This document shows, piece by piece, positions 18,895-29,400 of a stretch of 64,000 nt of DNA. The translations under genes and the position numbers were made by a program. Each line of letters begins with the position of its first letter. Position 1 is the first letter of the stretch. The notes under the pieces are model-generated. The model ran no database searches, was not told where the DNA came from, and saw nothing but the letters and a program-made list of their open reading frames with translations. The stretch comes from Prorocentrum cordatum (Eukaryota; Sar; Dinophyceae; Prorocentrales; Prorocentraceae), in assembly GCA_963575745.1 (NCBI GenBank), contig CAUYUJ010003003.1:233977-297976 (forward strand), read 5' to 3'.

Positions 18895-19960
18895 TCCTCC
18901 TCGCCCTCCCCGTCCTCCTCGTCCTACTCGCCCTCCCCGTCCTCCTCGTCCTCCTCGCGCTTCTCCTCCTCCTCGCCCTCCTCCTCCTCCTCCTCCTCCT
19001 CCTCCTCCTCCTCCTCCTCCTCCTCCTCCTCCTCCTCCTCCTCACCCTCCTCGCCCTCCCCGTCCTCCTCGCCCTCCTCCTCCTCCTCGTCCTCCTCGCC
19101 CTCCTCCTCCTCCTCCTCCTCCTCGCCCTCCTCGTCCTCCTCTTCGCCCTCCCTCCTCGCCCTCCTCCCCCTCCCCCGAAGCAGGGGCCCGCCCTCGCCT
19201 CCCGCCCACGAGTTGCCCCGCGGGGCCGCCGCACGGCCGCGGGGCGCCGGCCCAGCGGGGCGCGCAGGCGCCGGCCCAGCGGGGCGCGGGCGCGGACCTC
19301 GGCGTCCTCCTCCTCCTCCTCCTCCTCCTCCTCCTCCTTCTCCAACCCTCCGCTCTCCTCCCTCCTCCTCCTCCCCTCCCTCCTCCTCCGCCCTCCTCCG
19401 CCCTGCCTCCTCCGCGCCTCCGCCTCGCTCCGCGCCCCTCCTCCTCCGCCCCTCCTCCTCTGCCTCCTTCCTCCTCCTCCGCCCTCCTCCTCCTCCTCCT
19501 CCTCATGACCGCCGCCCTCCGTCCTCCGCCCTCCTCCTCCTCCTCCTCCGCCCTCCCCCCTCCTCCTCCTCCTCCTGCTCCTCCTCCACGCCTCCCTCCT
19601 CCTCCTCCTCCTCCTCCGCCTCACCTCCTCCTCCTCCTCCTCCTCCTCGCCTCCCTCCCTCCCTCCCTCCCTCCCTCCTCCCTCCCTCCCTCCCTCCCTC
19701 CCTCCCTCCCTCTCCTCCCTCCCTCCCTCCCTCCCCTCACCTCCCTCCCTCCACTCCCTCCCTCCCTCTCCTCCCTCCCTCCCTCCCTCCCTCCCTCCCT
19801 CCCTCCCTCCTCCTCCCTCCCTACCCTCCTCCCTCCCTCCTCCCTCCCTCCTCCTCCTCCTCTCCTCCTGCCTCCTCCTCCTCCTCCTCCTCCTCCTCCT
19901 TCCTCCTCCGCCTCCTCCTCCTCCTCCTCCTCCTCCTCCTGGGCGCGGAGAGGAGCTCCC
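18895..19960 (+). repeat. Very long CTC/CTCC/CGCCCTCCT pyrimidine tract
   Basis: About 1 kb is C/T-rich, broken near 19170-19300 by a GC-rich non-repetitive piece. (CTCC)n dominates at 19650-19850. The huge Pro/Ser/Arg/Glu frames here are repeat artefacts. Confidence 0.95.
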
Positions 19961-20139
19961 CGAGTGCCCTCGGGGTGTGCGGCCTCGAGGTTCGGAGATT
20001 TCTCGAGGCGCGAGGACTCCGAGGTGTCGGAGGCCTCGAGGCTCGAGGCTCTGGCCGCGCTCTGGCTCGTCCCGGGGCGCCTTCGTGGGCACGGCGGGAT
20101 CCTGCCCGAAGCTCCGGGCAGCACGAGGGGCACAAACAT

Positions 20140-20199
20140 ATACACCACAACCACCTCCACCACCACCACCACCACCACCACCACCACCACCACCACCAC

Positions 20200-20232
<33 letters not shown>

Positions 20233-20240
20233 CCCCTCCC
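20140..20240 (+). repeat. (CAC)n and (CCTCAC)n repeats
   Basis: CACCACC triplets are followed by CCTCAC hexamers. Confidence 0.9.
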
Positions 20241-20402
20241 TCTCCCATGAAGGAGGAGAGGACGAGGAGGGTAGAGGAGGGAGGAGGAATCGACGTGGTG
20301 GTGGTGTATATTCTTGGGGCCCCCACAGAGAGCACCGCAGAAGAGATCCGGGCGTGGATCTGTGACCCCTGGCCCCTCTGAGATCTGGACGTCCCAATGC
20401 TT

Positions 20403-20925
20403 CCGAGCCGGGCGCTGCTGTCGCCCCGTTTCGGGCACTGGGCCCTCGCGGATGGGTGCGACTCGAAGGGTGGCGCGGAGAGGTGGTTTAGGAGTTCTGG
20501 TCCTGACGACTTGTTCACGATGTTGCACTTCTGTTCGCTGCGTCGGATCTCCAGGGAGTAAAAGCAAATGAGGAGGGATGGGAATAACAAAAAAGGGAGG
20601 AGGAGGAGGAGGAGGACGAGGCGAAAGAGAGCGAGTTCGGGGAGGAGGCGGAGGAAGAGGAGCAGGAAGAGGAGGAGGAGGAAGAGGAGGAGGAGAAGGA
20701 GGAGAATGAGGAGGGAGGGCCGACCCTGATATTTTCGCGTCACATTCTTTTCCGAGCCGGACGTGTTCGCCGGGTTTCGGGCCCCGGGGCCGTCGCAGAT
20801 CGATCGGGCTCAGAAAAAAACGCTTCTGGGGTCTGGTCGTGACTTGTTCATGATATTGTGTTTGAGTTCGCGACGTCAGATCTCAGGAGAGCTATGTAGC
20901 ACATGAGGAGGGAAGGAAACTAGGA
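20403..20925. repeat. Two diverged copies of an about 180-bp unit (family L)
   Basis: Copy 1 (about 20403-20580) and copy 2 (about 20754-20925) share CGAGCCGG, TTTCGGGC, GACTTGTTCA(C/T)GAT, TTCGC(T/G)(G/A)CG and GAGGAGGGA in the same order. A GGA tract (20595-20715) lies between. Confidence 0.6.
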
Positions 20926-21134
20926 CGAGGGAAGAGGAGGACGCAGGAAGGAGGAAGGGTATGGCAAGGGACAAGCTACGTCACGTAGCTGCTACGTGCA
21001 CTCGCGCCGTACCTGACATCCTACCCCTCCCACACCCATCGCTTCCCATTGCGCCGATGTTTCTAAGCACGGACGCGTGGAATGGCGGACTTGGAACTCC
21101 CGAAAATACCGCATCACGTTATGAATAGATGCAT

Positions 21135-21905
21135 GTCTGCCTGTCTGTCTGTCTGTCTGTCTGCCTGCCTGCCTGCCTGCCTGCCTGTAAGTGAGTAAGT
21201 AAGAAGGAAGTAAGTAAGTAAGTAAGTAAGAAAGGAAGTACGTAAGTAAGTATGTATGTATGTATGTATGTATGTATGTATGTACGTATGTATGTATGCA
21301 AATATGTGTGTGTGGATGTGTGTATGCATGTGTATGTGTGTATGTATGCATGTATATATGTATGGAAGCATATATGTATGTGTATATATATATATGTGTG
21401 TGTACAAAGATATGTGTACGTATGCATGTATGTATGCATGCATGTGCGTACGAACGTACGTACGTATGCATGCATGCATGCATGCATGAATGTATGTATG
21501 TATAGATGTGCGTATGCATGTATGCATGCATGCATGCAGGCAGGCAGGCAGGCAGGCAGGTATGTATGTATACATGTATGTGTGTGTATGTCTACATGTA
21601 TGTATGTATGTTTGTATGTAAGTATGTATGTATGTATGTATGCATGCATGCATGCATGCACGTATGTATGTATGCATGTATGTATGTATGTATGTATGTT
21701 TGTATGCATGTGTGTATGTATGTATGTATGTATGTATGTATGTATGTAGGTAGGTAGGTAGGTAGGTAGGTAGGTAGGTAGGTAGGTAGGTAGGTATGCA
21801 TAGGTGTCTGTATATTTGTCTGCGTATATGTATACATATGTGCCGTTATGCATGCATATAGGTATCCATGTGTGTATGTATGAATGAATGAATGCATGAA
21901 TTAAT
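21135..21905 (+). repeat. Composite tetranucleotide microsatellite
   Basis: Blocks of CTGT, CTGC, AAGT, TGTA, TGCA, GCAG, GTAG and GAAT units follow one another for about 770 bp, each block having its own sequence variant. Tyr/Met/Cys-rich frames across it are artefacts. Confidence 0.95.
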
Positions 21906-22329
21906 GTACGTGGAGGACGATAGGGGTCGGCAGGGTCTGCAGTGCGTTCGCAGACCATGCCTGCAGCTGAGAACGGGACAACAAAGCCACCGCCGCGCAC
22001 GAAACCGCGGAGCATGGGTGGGGCGGCGCGGGGCGGCAATGATCTCATCAAGGAGAAGCTGCAAGGCGGGACCAGTCAGCATCGAATTAGAGAGTAGACG
22101 GACGCAGCTCCTCGAGCCTCCCGCCTCTAAGCCCAGGCACCCCTGACGGTGCCCCGGCAATTTTGGGACCATGGAATCTGGCCTCCTGCGGCCGTTCGGT
22201 ACGATCCGGGCACCCCCAGAACGCTCTCGGCGAGGCGCAGCTGCTGGAGGAGCATCCCCAGGCTAGACAGTCGCTGACGAGCCGGCGAGAGCGAGGAAAA
22301 ACCTGGATCCTCAAGCCTACTACCTCTTC

Positions 22330-22515
22330 GGGGGCGTCCAGAAGAGGGGGTTCGCAAAGCACGGCGCGGGGCGTGTGCGCGGGCGAGGAGGGGGACCGGG
22401 CATGTGCTGGCAGACGACGAGGGCGCCGCGAAATCTGGGGAGGCAGCACGGCCCTGGCCAGGATCTCGCCCCCCCGAGCTTGTCTAGCCCTCAACGCCCT
22501 CTTGGCCGCCCCCGG
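22330..22515. mobile_element. Family E-like diverged copy
   Basis: GTCCAGAAGAGGGGGTTCGC, GGCGCCGCGAAATCTGGGG and CGCCCTCTTGGCCGCCCCC keep the order of family E with many changes. From 21910 to 22330 only weak coding-like minus-strand frames are seen. Confidence 0.45.
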
Positions 22516-22705
22516 CCTCCGAGCCAGTCCCTCCCCGACGCTGCTCTCGAGGGGGGCGGTGGCGGGCCGCTGGAGCATCGCCGATGTACACCGCCGAGGC
22601 ATCGGCCGCGGTGCGCTCGGACCAGAATTTCGAGGCGAATCCAGCGGCGGCGACGGCAGAGGCCGAGGAGGCCCAAAAGGGGGAAAACGGGCGAGGGCTA
22701 TAGAG

Positions 22706-22887
22706 TTAAGTCGGGCCTGTCCCCCTACATGAAGGACTTTTGACGAACAATAAAAAATACCCTAACAATACCCCCAAAGGCAAACAAAAACTGAAAAATA
22801 GTCCCCCGACTACGTTTGGACTATTTTTGGATATCTTGTATTGGTCGTCGAAAATCCCCATGTAGGGGGACAGGCCCGACCTCAGGG
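22706..22887. mobile_element. Family B copy 6
   Basis: The ends are TTAAGTCGGGCCTGTCCCCC and GTAGGGGGACAGGCCCGACC. TAGAG lies on both sides (22701-22705, 22888-22892). Confidence 0.85.
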
Positions 22888-23089
22888 TAGAGGTATGGGT
22901 ACCTCCGCGCCCGACCCGACTCCGCGCCTTCCCGCCCCAGACGCTGCGGGCGGCGGCGGCGGGCCACCGGGGCCACGGCGGGCTCGCCGAGCGCGCGCGG
23001 CGGCGCCCGGCCCGCTGCGCGAGCGCGCGCGGGACGCGCAGGCCCTGCCGCGCGCGGAACCTCTTGGAGGGTGGGGCCCCGATCCTCGC

Positions 23090-23215
23090 TCCGAGCTCCT
23101 CGTCGATCCTCCTCCCCGAGCCTCGAGCCTCCTCCTCGGGCCTCGATCCTCCCCCTCGAGCCTCGCGCCTCGATCCTTCTCGATCCGGGGGGGGTCGGTC
23201 GCTCCTCCTCGATCC
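23090..23215 (+). repeat. CTCGATCCTC-type short repeats
   Basis: Degenerate CCTCGAGCCTC and CCTCGATCCTC units of about 9-12 bp. Confidence 0.7.
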
Positions 23216-23235
23216 TAGAGGCTCGGGCGCCGAAC

Positions 23236-23435
23236 TGGGGGGGACGAGGAATACAAACATAAAAAACTCGGAGGTCCGCGCGGATTCCTCGGATCGGCGC
23301 CGGGAGCCCCGCCATGGCGCGCGGTGCGCGCCAGGGGCGGCGCTGGAGGCGCCGCCAGGGGGGTCCCGCGCGGATCCGAGAAATCCGCGCGGACGTCCGA
23401 GTTTGTGTATGTCAATGTCATGTTTCGCTCCCCTA
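23236..23435. mobile_element. Family C copy 4
   Basis: Arms with CTCGGAGGTCCGCGCGGATT and its inverted partner near 23380. CGAAC flanks both sides (23231-23235, 23436-23440). Length 200 bp, nearly complete. Confidence 0.85.
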
Positions 23436-23875
23436 CGAACGTCAGACCTCGAATCCGATGTTCAGACGACGCGATGCGGCCCGATGCTCGCAGTGCGTCC
23501 TTGCTCATCTTAGCACGGCCTTTTCGGTAATCGCTTCTCCTCGATCGTAACGTGCCCTGGAAACGACAGGGCGAACTTCCGGTGCTGCTTTTGTAGACGT
23601 TTCTGGCGCCGTTGTTTTAACGCGGTCGTTTACCCTGGTGGGGGCTTTGTCCAAATCCCCTTTTTTCGTACCCGATCCGAACAATGTCCGAACAAATTTC
23701 AGCCGTTCTGTGGATCCCTGGACTGCACAGGCTGCCTTGGTGTACAGCTTGTTTACTGCTCAAGCGAACCAACAAGACACCCGTGACTTGGAAGAGTCGA
23801 CCTGCGGACCAAACCCGACTGTGGACACACGGATCGCTCCTGGCCCCAGGATGGGACGTGGGTTCGGGCGCCCGA

Positions 23876-24060
23876 ACTGGGTACGGAAAACATGGGTACA
23901 ATGCCCAGCAACAAATGTTGTCCCAAACCAACAGCGACCGCTGTTGGGCAGGCGGCCTTCTGTCTCGAATGGACACAGGCCGCGGCGGCGTGGACAGCGA
24001 GTCCTGTTCAAAATGAATCGGAACTGCTGTGCGGCTTTGTGCCAATTCTTTCCGTACTTA
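23876..24060. mobile_element. Family D copy 1
   Basis: The left end GGTACGGAAAACATGGGTAC is followed by AACAGCGACCGCTGTTGGGC and GGCCTTCTGTCTCGAATGG. The interior ends AGCGAGTCCTGTTCAAAATG and the right end is TTCTTTCCGTACT, an imperfect inverse of the left. The same order is found at 33.58, 52.79, 53.43, 57.39 and 63.77 kb. Confidence 0.8.
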
Positions 24061-24231
24061 TTCCGATCATGCTGGGTGGGGACGCAAAAGGTTCCCAACG
24101 CCGATGCTCCCCCGACCTCTCCGTGCACTCCAACCACAACATCGCAGCGCGTCCAGCGGCAGCAACGAGGGCCTCACGGGAGGCCCGAGAATGCGAAAAC
24201 CAGGGAACGGCAGCGGCATCGGCCCCTTCTC

Positions 24232-24365
24232 AGGGGGAACGAACAATGACATGAACGTAAAAACTCAGAGGTCCGCGCGGACTTCTTGGATCGGCGCTGG
24301 GCCCCCTGGCAGCGCCTCTGGCGCCGCCCCTGGCGCTCTCCGCGCGCCAGGGAGGGGGGTCCCAG
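24232..24365. mobile_element. Family C copy 5 (one arm lost)
   Basis: CAGGGGGAACGAACAATGAC, CTCAGAGGTCCGCGCGGACT and the GGCAGCGCCTCTGGCGCCGC centre are present; the second arm is missing after GGGGGGTCCCAG. Confidence 0.75.
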
Positions 24366-24599
24366 ATGGAAAAACTCCTCGCTTCCCTACTTTCCCCTCC
24401 GAGAGGGAGGAGTGGCGGCATCGCGGCCGCCGGCGCGGCGTCGCCAAGGGAGTCGTGGGCATCGTCGCGGGCCGGCGGTTTCCCTGCGGCCGCCGGGGAA
24501 CGAGGAGTCCGCTGGGCGCCCACTGCGCCAAGAGGGGGGCGGGCGGGGGGGGGACAGGCGACCCCCCGCCAGCGCTATGTTCCGGCACGGGGGGCGGGT

Positions 24600-24840
24600 G
24601 CGCGGGGAGGAGGAGGAGGAGGAGGAGGAGGGGAGGAGGGAGGAGGAGGAGAGGAGGAGGAGGAGGAGGAAGGAGGAGAGGAGGAGGAGAGGAGGAAGGG
24701 AGGAGGAGGAGGAGGGAGGAGGAGGAGGAGGAGGAGAAGGGGGAGGAGCAAAAGGAGAAGGAGGAGGAGGAGCAAAATGAGGAGGAGGAGGAGGAAAAGG
24801 AGGAAGTGGAGAGGAGGAAGAGGAGAAGGAAGGAGGAGGG
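24600..24840 (+). repeat. (GGA)n purine tract
   Basis: About 240 bases of GGA, GGGA and GAA units. Confidence 0.95.
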
Positions 24841-24986
24841 TCGGGGGATCGTTGAGGAATCGCTCGGACGGTCGCGGTGGCGGGCGGCCGCCGCCGCGCC
24901 GCGAGCGGCAGGGCGGCCCTTGGCAGCCCGGCAGGCCGCGCCGACCTTGCGAACTCAGGCGCGAGCCTCCGATTCCTCGTCCAGGT

Positions 24987-25193
24987 TCGGGGAGACGTAA
25001 GACCCGGTTACGGGGGGACTCGGAAATCCCCGACGAGGTCGTCAAAAAAATGACGAGGCCGAGCCTGCATTTTGACGAGGCCTCCCGCTGCAGACATCCC
25101 ACGAAACTCCTCCTCGTCAAAATCCGAGTCGCGGTCGTCAAAAAACGATGGCGAACCCGAGTCCCGGCAAACCCGGGTCTTACGCTCCCCCGA
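24987..25193. mobile_element. Family S copy 2
   Basis: The left end TCGGGGAGACGTAAGACCCG and the right end CGGGTCTTACGCTCCCCCGA are inverted copies. CAGGT flanks both (24982-24986, 25194-25198). The centre carries CTCCCGCTGCAGACATCCCA. Confidence 0.85.
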
Positions 25194-25269
25194 CAGGTGG
25201 TCCCGCGTCTCGTCGATCGGGTGCCGCTGCTCGTGCCGCTGGGTGATTCGTTACCCCCCCCCCCCCGTG

Positions 25270-25310
25270 TTAGGTCGGTCGTGTTCCCCTCTACGGGCAG
25301 ATTCTGGACG
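25270..25310. mobile_element. Family B fragment (copy 7, left end only)
   Basis: TTAGGTCGGTCGTGTTCCCC with CTACGGGCAGATTCTGGACG matches the left end; the rest is absent. Confidence 0.55.
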
Positions 25311-25504
25311 AGGGGGGGGGGGATCAGATTCGCCTCGCCTCTGGGGGTCCTGTGCTTCCACGCCGGTCCTTCTCCGGCGCGCTGGTCCTCCTCGGGTCCT
25401 CCCCAGGTAGGGAGGGGTCTCAGGGGGGGGAGGGGAGTCAGGGACGCGGGGTACTCGCAACCCCGTGGCAGTCGGCGCGGGCGGGCGCCCAGCCGCCGGC
25501 CCTG

Positions 25505-25760
25505 CGCCAGTCAAGGGGCCCAAGGACACACAGATAAAGTCACACAAATTGAAAGCCTCAATATTTTTTCCAAAATGCTCCACCATGTTCCCATATTGTC
25601 CCATATTCTCATATATTTTCCCATTCATACAAACAAGAGGTTCCCCATATTTTATCATATTTTCTGGGTTTCGGTCTTCCCGCCCAATTCCCAGATTCTC
25701 CCATCTTTTCGAAGGAATCGACGATTCATTGTGTCTGCCTGTTTTCTCCCCTCCTGAGCC
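25505..25760 (+). repeat. Family O copy 2
   Basis: CAAGGGGCCCAAGGACACAC, several CCCATATTTT words, GGTTTCGGTCTTCCCGCCC, GGAATCGACGATTCATTGTG and TTTCTCCCCTCCTGA follow the order of family O. Confidence 0.75.
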
Positions 25761-25840
25761 AAGGGGGCGACCGCTCACGGGGACGAACAGCCCGCAGGAG
25801 GTGCACCGCCAAACAGCCAGGGACCGACCGTCCTGACATT

Positions 25841-26281
25841 CCTATAGTCCTACCGCAAAATGTTCTTCGAACCTGAAAAAGGACCAAAAACCAAAACAAT
25901 GTTCCTAGGACATAAGCCCGATGTGATGAAACAAAACAGACTCTGCCAGACAAATTCTAAGAATGCTTCGTGGACTTAGTGGGCCCCGGAAGCGGCAGGG
26001 CCGTTTTTTTTCACCGTTTCCCCAAAAAGTGCCCCTTGAAAATGGAAACGGCAAACAAAAAGGGCGACTGGAAACGGCAACAAAAAAAACTCCAGGATTG
26101 GAACCGGAGCGGGAATCCGTAAAAGCACGGCGACGGAACCGGTGAAAAAAACGGCGCCGGAACTGGCAACAAAAACGGCAAAACGGAATCGGTCAAAAAA
26201 CGGCCCTGTCGCTTCCAGGGCCCACGAAGTTCGTGGAGGCCACAACAGGTTCTTAGACCATTCTTTGGGAGGGCTATAGGC
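25841..26281. mobile_element. Family N copy 2: about 440-bp inverted-repeat element
   Basis: The left end is TTCCTATAGTCCTACCGCAA and the right end, read in reverse complement, is CCTATAGCCCTCCCAAAGAA. A second inner palindrome pairs GTGGGCCCCGGAAGCGGCAG (about 25978) with CTGTCGCTTCCAGGGCCCAC (about 26206). The core is A-rich with GGAAACGGCAACAAAAA-type subrepeats. Confidence 0.75.
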
Positions 26282-26588
26282 GAGCCAGGACGCTTCGCCT
26301 CTGCTTGACCCCGGCAGCGCTGTCCGCTGGCTCGGGCCCGGTGCCTGCCCGCCGGCCCTGCACTCGCGGGCCTTCGGGCGGCATCGGGGGCGCCCCGGGC
26401 GGCCGCGCGGGGCGAGCGGCCACCCGGACCGGGGCGTGCCCGGCCACTGCGCGCGCGCGCCCCGGCGGAAGCCGCACAGCGCCAGGTCGCGCCGGGGCGC
26501 CCGTCGTAGCACAGCGCCCCAGCGGAAGCGCACAGCACAGCGCCGGGGCGCCCGTCGTAACGCAGCGCATGCGCCGCGGCGAATCGGC

Positions 26589-26728
26589 GGCGACGATAGG
26601 GGCGAACAGCCCAGGGGCGGGCATTACGCGCATTCGCCCGGGAGCCTCTTCGAAGCCATAGATTCGGCGCACCGGAATGCATGTATTGCTCTCCCCTGGG
26701 CTATTCGCCCCTATCGTCGCCTCCGAGC
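26589..26728. mobile_element. Family V copy 1: about 140-bp hairpin element
   Basis: GGCGACGATAGGGGCGAACA is matched by TATTCGCCCCTATCGTCGCC. The centre includes CGCATTCGCCCG and CTTCGAAG. The inverted copy lies at 53.61-53.75 kb. Confidence 0.8.
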
Positions 26729-27500
26729 GAACGCTGCGGCGACGCCAGCTGCCGGGGGCGCCCGGCGCGGGCGGCCGCCACGCGCCTGGTGCCTCTGCCC
26801 TTCGACCAGCAAGTCGAGCGTGGACCGCGGCAACCACCGCCATACCTTGGTCGCCATCGCCTCGTTCCGAAACGCTCTAGCCCTCCTCACGGCGGGCAAG
26901 CGCGTGGCGTCGGCGGCGCATCCAGCAGCGAGATCGGCGGCACCGTCGCTGCGGACCAGTGCTCCCGCTGCACCGCGTGCTACGCGCCCAGCTGCGAGCC
27001 CGCGCGCGCGACTGCGATCGCCACTCTTCCTTCGGGCCAGGCTGTTGGAGCGCGCGACCCAACCTCCGCCGCAAAGCATGATCTGGCCCATGGGGCCTCT
27101 GCTCGATATGTTGCCGCATCTGCCACCAGACGTCGCACACCGCCAGGTTGTGGGCAACGTGGGCGACGAGCTCCAGCGCGCACTCGACGCGCCGGATCAG
27201 CGCCAACGAATCACCCCGATGAGCTGCATCCATCGTGCCAGAGAGGCCCGTGCATCATCATGATGGTCTGCAAGGCGGCGACGTCCAGAACCACGACACC
27301 GACGCCGACGCGTCGCAATTCGGAAGACTTGTGGCACGCCCCGACGCTGGTATCGCCGAGCGCGAACACGGATGACCAGCTCTCGCCGCGCCCGAAAAAC
27401 ATGTTTTCGACGCCCCCGGTGGCCCACGCCTCCGCGATCGCGGGCGGGCGGACATCCGTCCAAGACACCGCGGTCAGTCCAGGAAGCCAGGGACACGGAA
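26720..27500 (-). pseudogene. Coding-like remnant, unknown family
   Basis: Minus-strand frames read in succession AIAEAWATGGVENMFFGRGE with FALGDTSVGACHKSSELRR (about 27470-27300), then LALIRRVECALELVAHVAHN and VWWQMRQHIEQRPHG (27230-27080), then ARAFRNEAMATKVWRWLPRS (about 26900-26830). These look like protein, but two frame changes occur and I recognise no domain. It may be a broken host gene or another retroelement part. Confidence 0.3.
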
Positions 27501-27679
27501 CGGTTCGCTGGTGCCGCGCGACTCTGGACCCGTGTTGCACCCGTGTTGCACCCATGTTAGCGGGGGGTTGGCCGGGGGGGGAACGGCAACGGAGGCCGCG
27601 GCTCGCACCCCCCGAGGCGCGCCTCCCGTCGTCGTCGTCGTTGCCGTCGTCGTCCTCGTCGTCGTCGCCGTCGAAGCCT

Positions 27680-27900
27680 TCAACGCTTGTGCACACAACA
27701 CGGGCTCTGTACACCACAATGCTTTTGTGCACCAGGACTGTTGCAAAAATGCTGTGTGCACTAACGCGCTTGTGCATCGCACTGCTTATGCACAGTACGG
27801 CCCCCGTGTGCCCCACAACTACTGTTTCAACACCCCCTTTGCGCCACAATGCCTGCATGCACCGCAAAGTTTGTGTAACCCGAAACTACCGACGAAGCCA
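27680..27900 (+). repeat. GTGCAC-type minisatellite (family U), block 1
   Basis: Degenerate units of about 20-27 bp based on CTTGTGCACCACAATGC recur, including TTGTGCACACAACACG and CTTTTGTGCACCAGGACTG. Confidence 0.65.
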
Positions 27901-28399
27901 AATTCCTGAAAATCGCTGCAGGCCCGAACGCGTCAAATTCAATCGGCGGGTTGGTTGTGATTTTTTTTGGGGGGGCCACGGAACGCTCGGATATTGTGGG
28001 CCCGCAGTGCTGGTGTACATCGTAGAGGCTGCGCACGTCATGGCAACTGCGCGCACCACGGCGTCCTCGAACACCACGCGGCTTTGGTGCGCTCGGAGCG
28101 GCGTCAGCCGAGGGAGTACACGCAGGAGAAGCAGGAGGAACAGCAACAGCAGTAGCAGCAGGAAAAGCACAACAAAACCCACGATTGGGCCGACAGCTCG
28201 GGGCCCGCGATATTCTTTCAAGAACACTGCCAAGATGCACGCCATCATCTAACAGCAAGTACACCCCGATTGCCCAGGCGGAACCAAAGTCAAAGAAATC
28301 CGTGGCGGTCCGAATGTATAACATTTACTATATGATCTGATTGTGACTACCCGTTTTTCTGGCCAGGAAAACGCTCGGACATTTTTAGTCTACAGCGAA

Positions 28400-28760
28400 T
28401 GTGAAACGCAACGCCTGTGTGCACCACATGGCCTGTGTGCACCACCGCGCTTTTGTATACCACAGTGCCCGTGTCCTGTATGCGGTATGCGCAAGGAGGA
28501 CGACGACGAGGAGGACGAAAAGGAAGAGAGAGGAGGAACAACAACTAGGAAACGATGCGTGGGTACAACATAGCTCACAAGTCACGCTTACGTTATGGCG
28601 ACCTTGTGCAACACAGCGGGTACAGGGCTTGTGATGTGTACACCGCAATGCTTGCGTACACCCAGCATGCCTGTGTACACCACAAGTGCTGCTGCAACGA
28701 CAGTTGTGTGCGCCACAACGCTGGTGCACACTGCACCACAGACCCTAGGCTGCCTGAGAT
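28400..28760 (+). repeat. GTGCAC-type minisatellite (family U), block 2
   Basis: CTGTGTGCACCACATGGC, CTGTGTACACCACAAGTGC and TGTGTGCGCCACAACGCTGG are among the units. The interval 27900-28400 between the blocks has no recognised gene. Confidence 0.65.
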
Positions 28761-28954
28761 CGCGCAATGGACAAGGCCGGGGCGTTACCGTTGTGGGGGG
28801 TGGCAAGGGGGGGTAACATGTGTCATCCCTGGGGTGGATAAAAACATTGTCCCGCTCGCAGCTCCAGCGACGGTGGAATGGTCAGCTGGAGGCCCGCACC
28901 TGCTAGGGATAGCTACGGGTTTGGTCTTGTGACCATGGCCGCAATGGTGATCAC

Positions 28955-29400
28955 GCCCACTTGGGAAGTGGCGCAGCTGCCGAAGAACACCCGTTGGAGA
29001 CCTGCGAGATCTGCACCTCCTTCGAGGCCCCGTCTACTTCAGAACGCTGCTGTGTCGCGCCACAGAGCACTGACGACCGAATCGTAGAACGCCCCCACGA
29101 GCTGCCGACTGGAACCGCTGCCAGGGCCTCCGCGACGGGGAAGGTCCACGCGTCGCGGCTGCCGTCGAGGAAGAGCCCCTCTGAGAGCTGACGCAACAGC
29201 CGAAGCAGCCGATGGATACCTGCGAGATCTGCACCTCCCTTCGAAGCCCCCCTCTACATCAAGATGCTAATTGCGTCGCGCCGCAGAGTACGATATAACC
29301 ACAGAATCGCCAAACGCCTCCGCAAGCTGCAACTGCCATGGAGTCCGCGACGGGGAAGGTCCGTTTGTCGCGGCCGCCGTCGGGGAGGAACCTCGCCCAC
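28955..29400. repeat. Tandem duplication of about 220 bp
   Basis: ACCTGCGAGATCTGCACCTC occurs at about 28998 and 29218, followed in both copies by TTCGA(G/A)GCCCC, CGCGCC(A/G)CAGAG and CGCGACGGGGAAGGTCC. The two copies use different frames and have stops, so this is not a maintained protein repeat. Confidence 0.7.

Noticed and set aside
18176-20743. Open frames of up to 855 codons on both strands
   Set aside because: They are produced by CTC/GGA and CTCC repeats that lack stop codons; the translations are Ser/Pro/Leu or Arg/Glu/Gly runs.
21114-22051. Tyr/His/Thr-rich 310-codon frame
   Set aside because: Caused by the TGTA/TGCA tetranucleotide repeat; the opposite strand has equally long Met/Tyr/Cys/Val frames.
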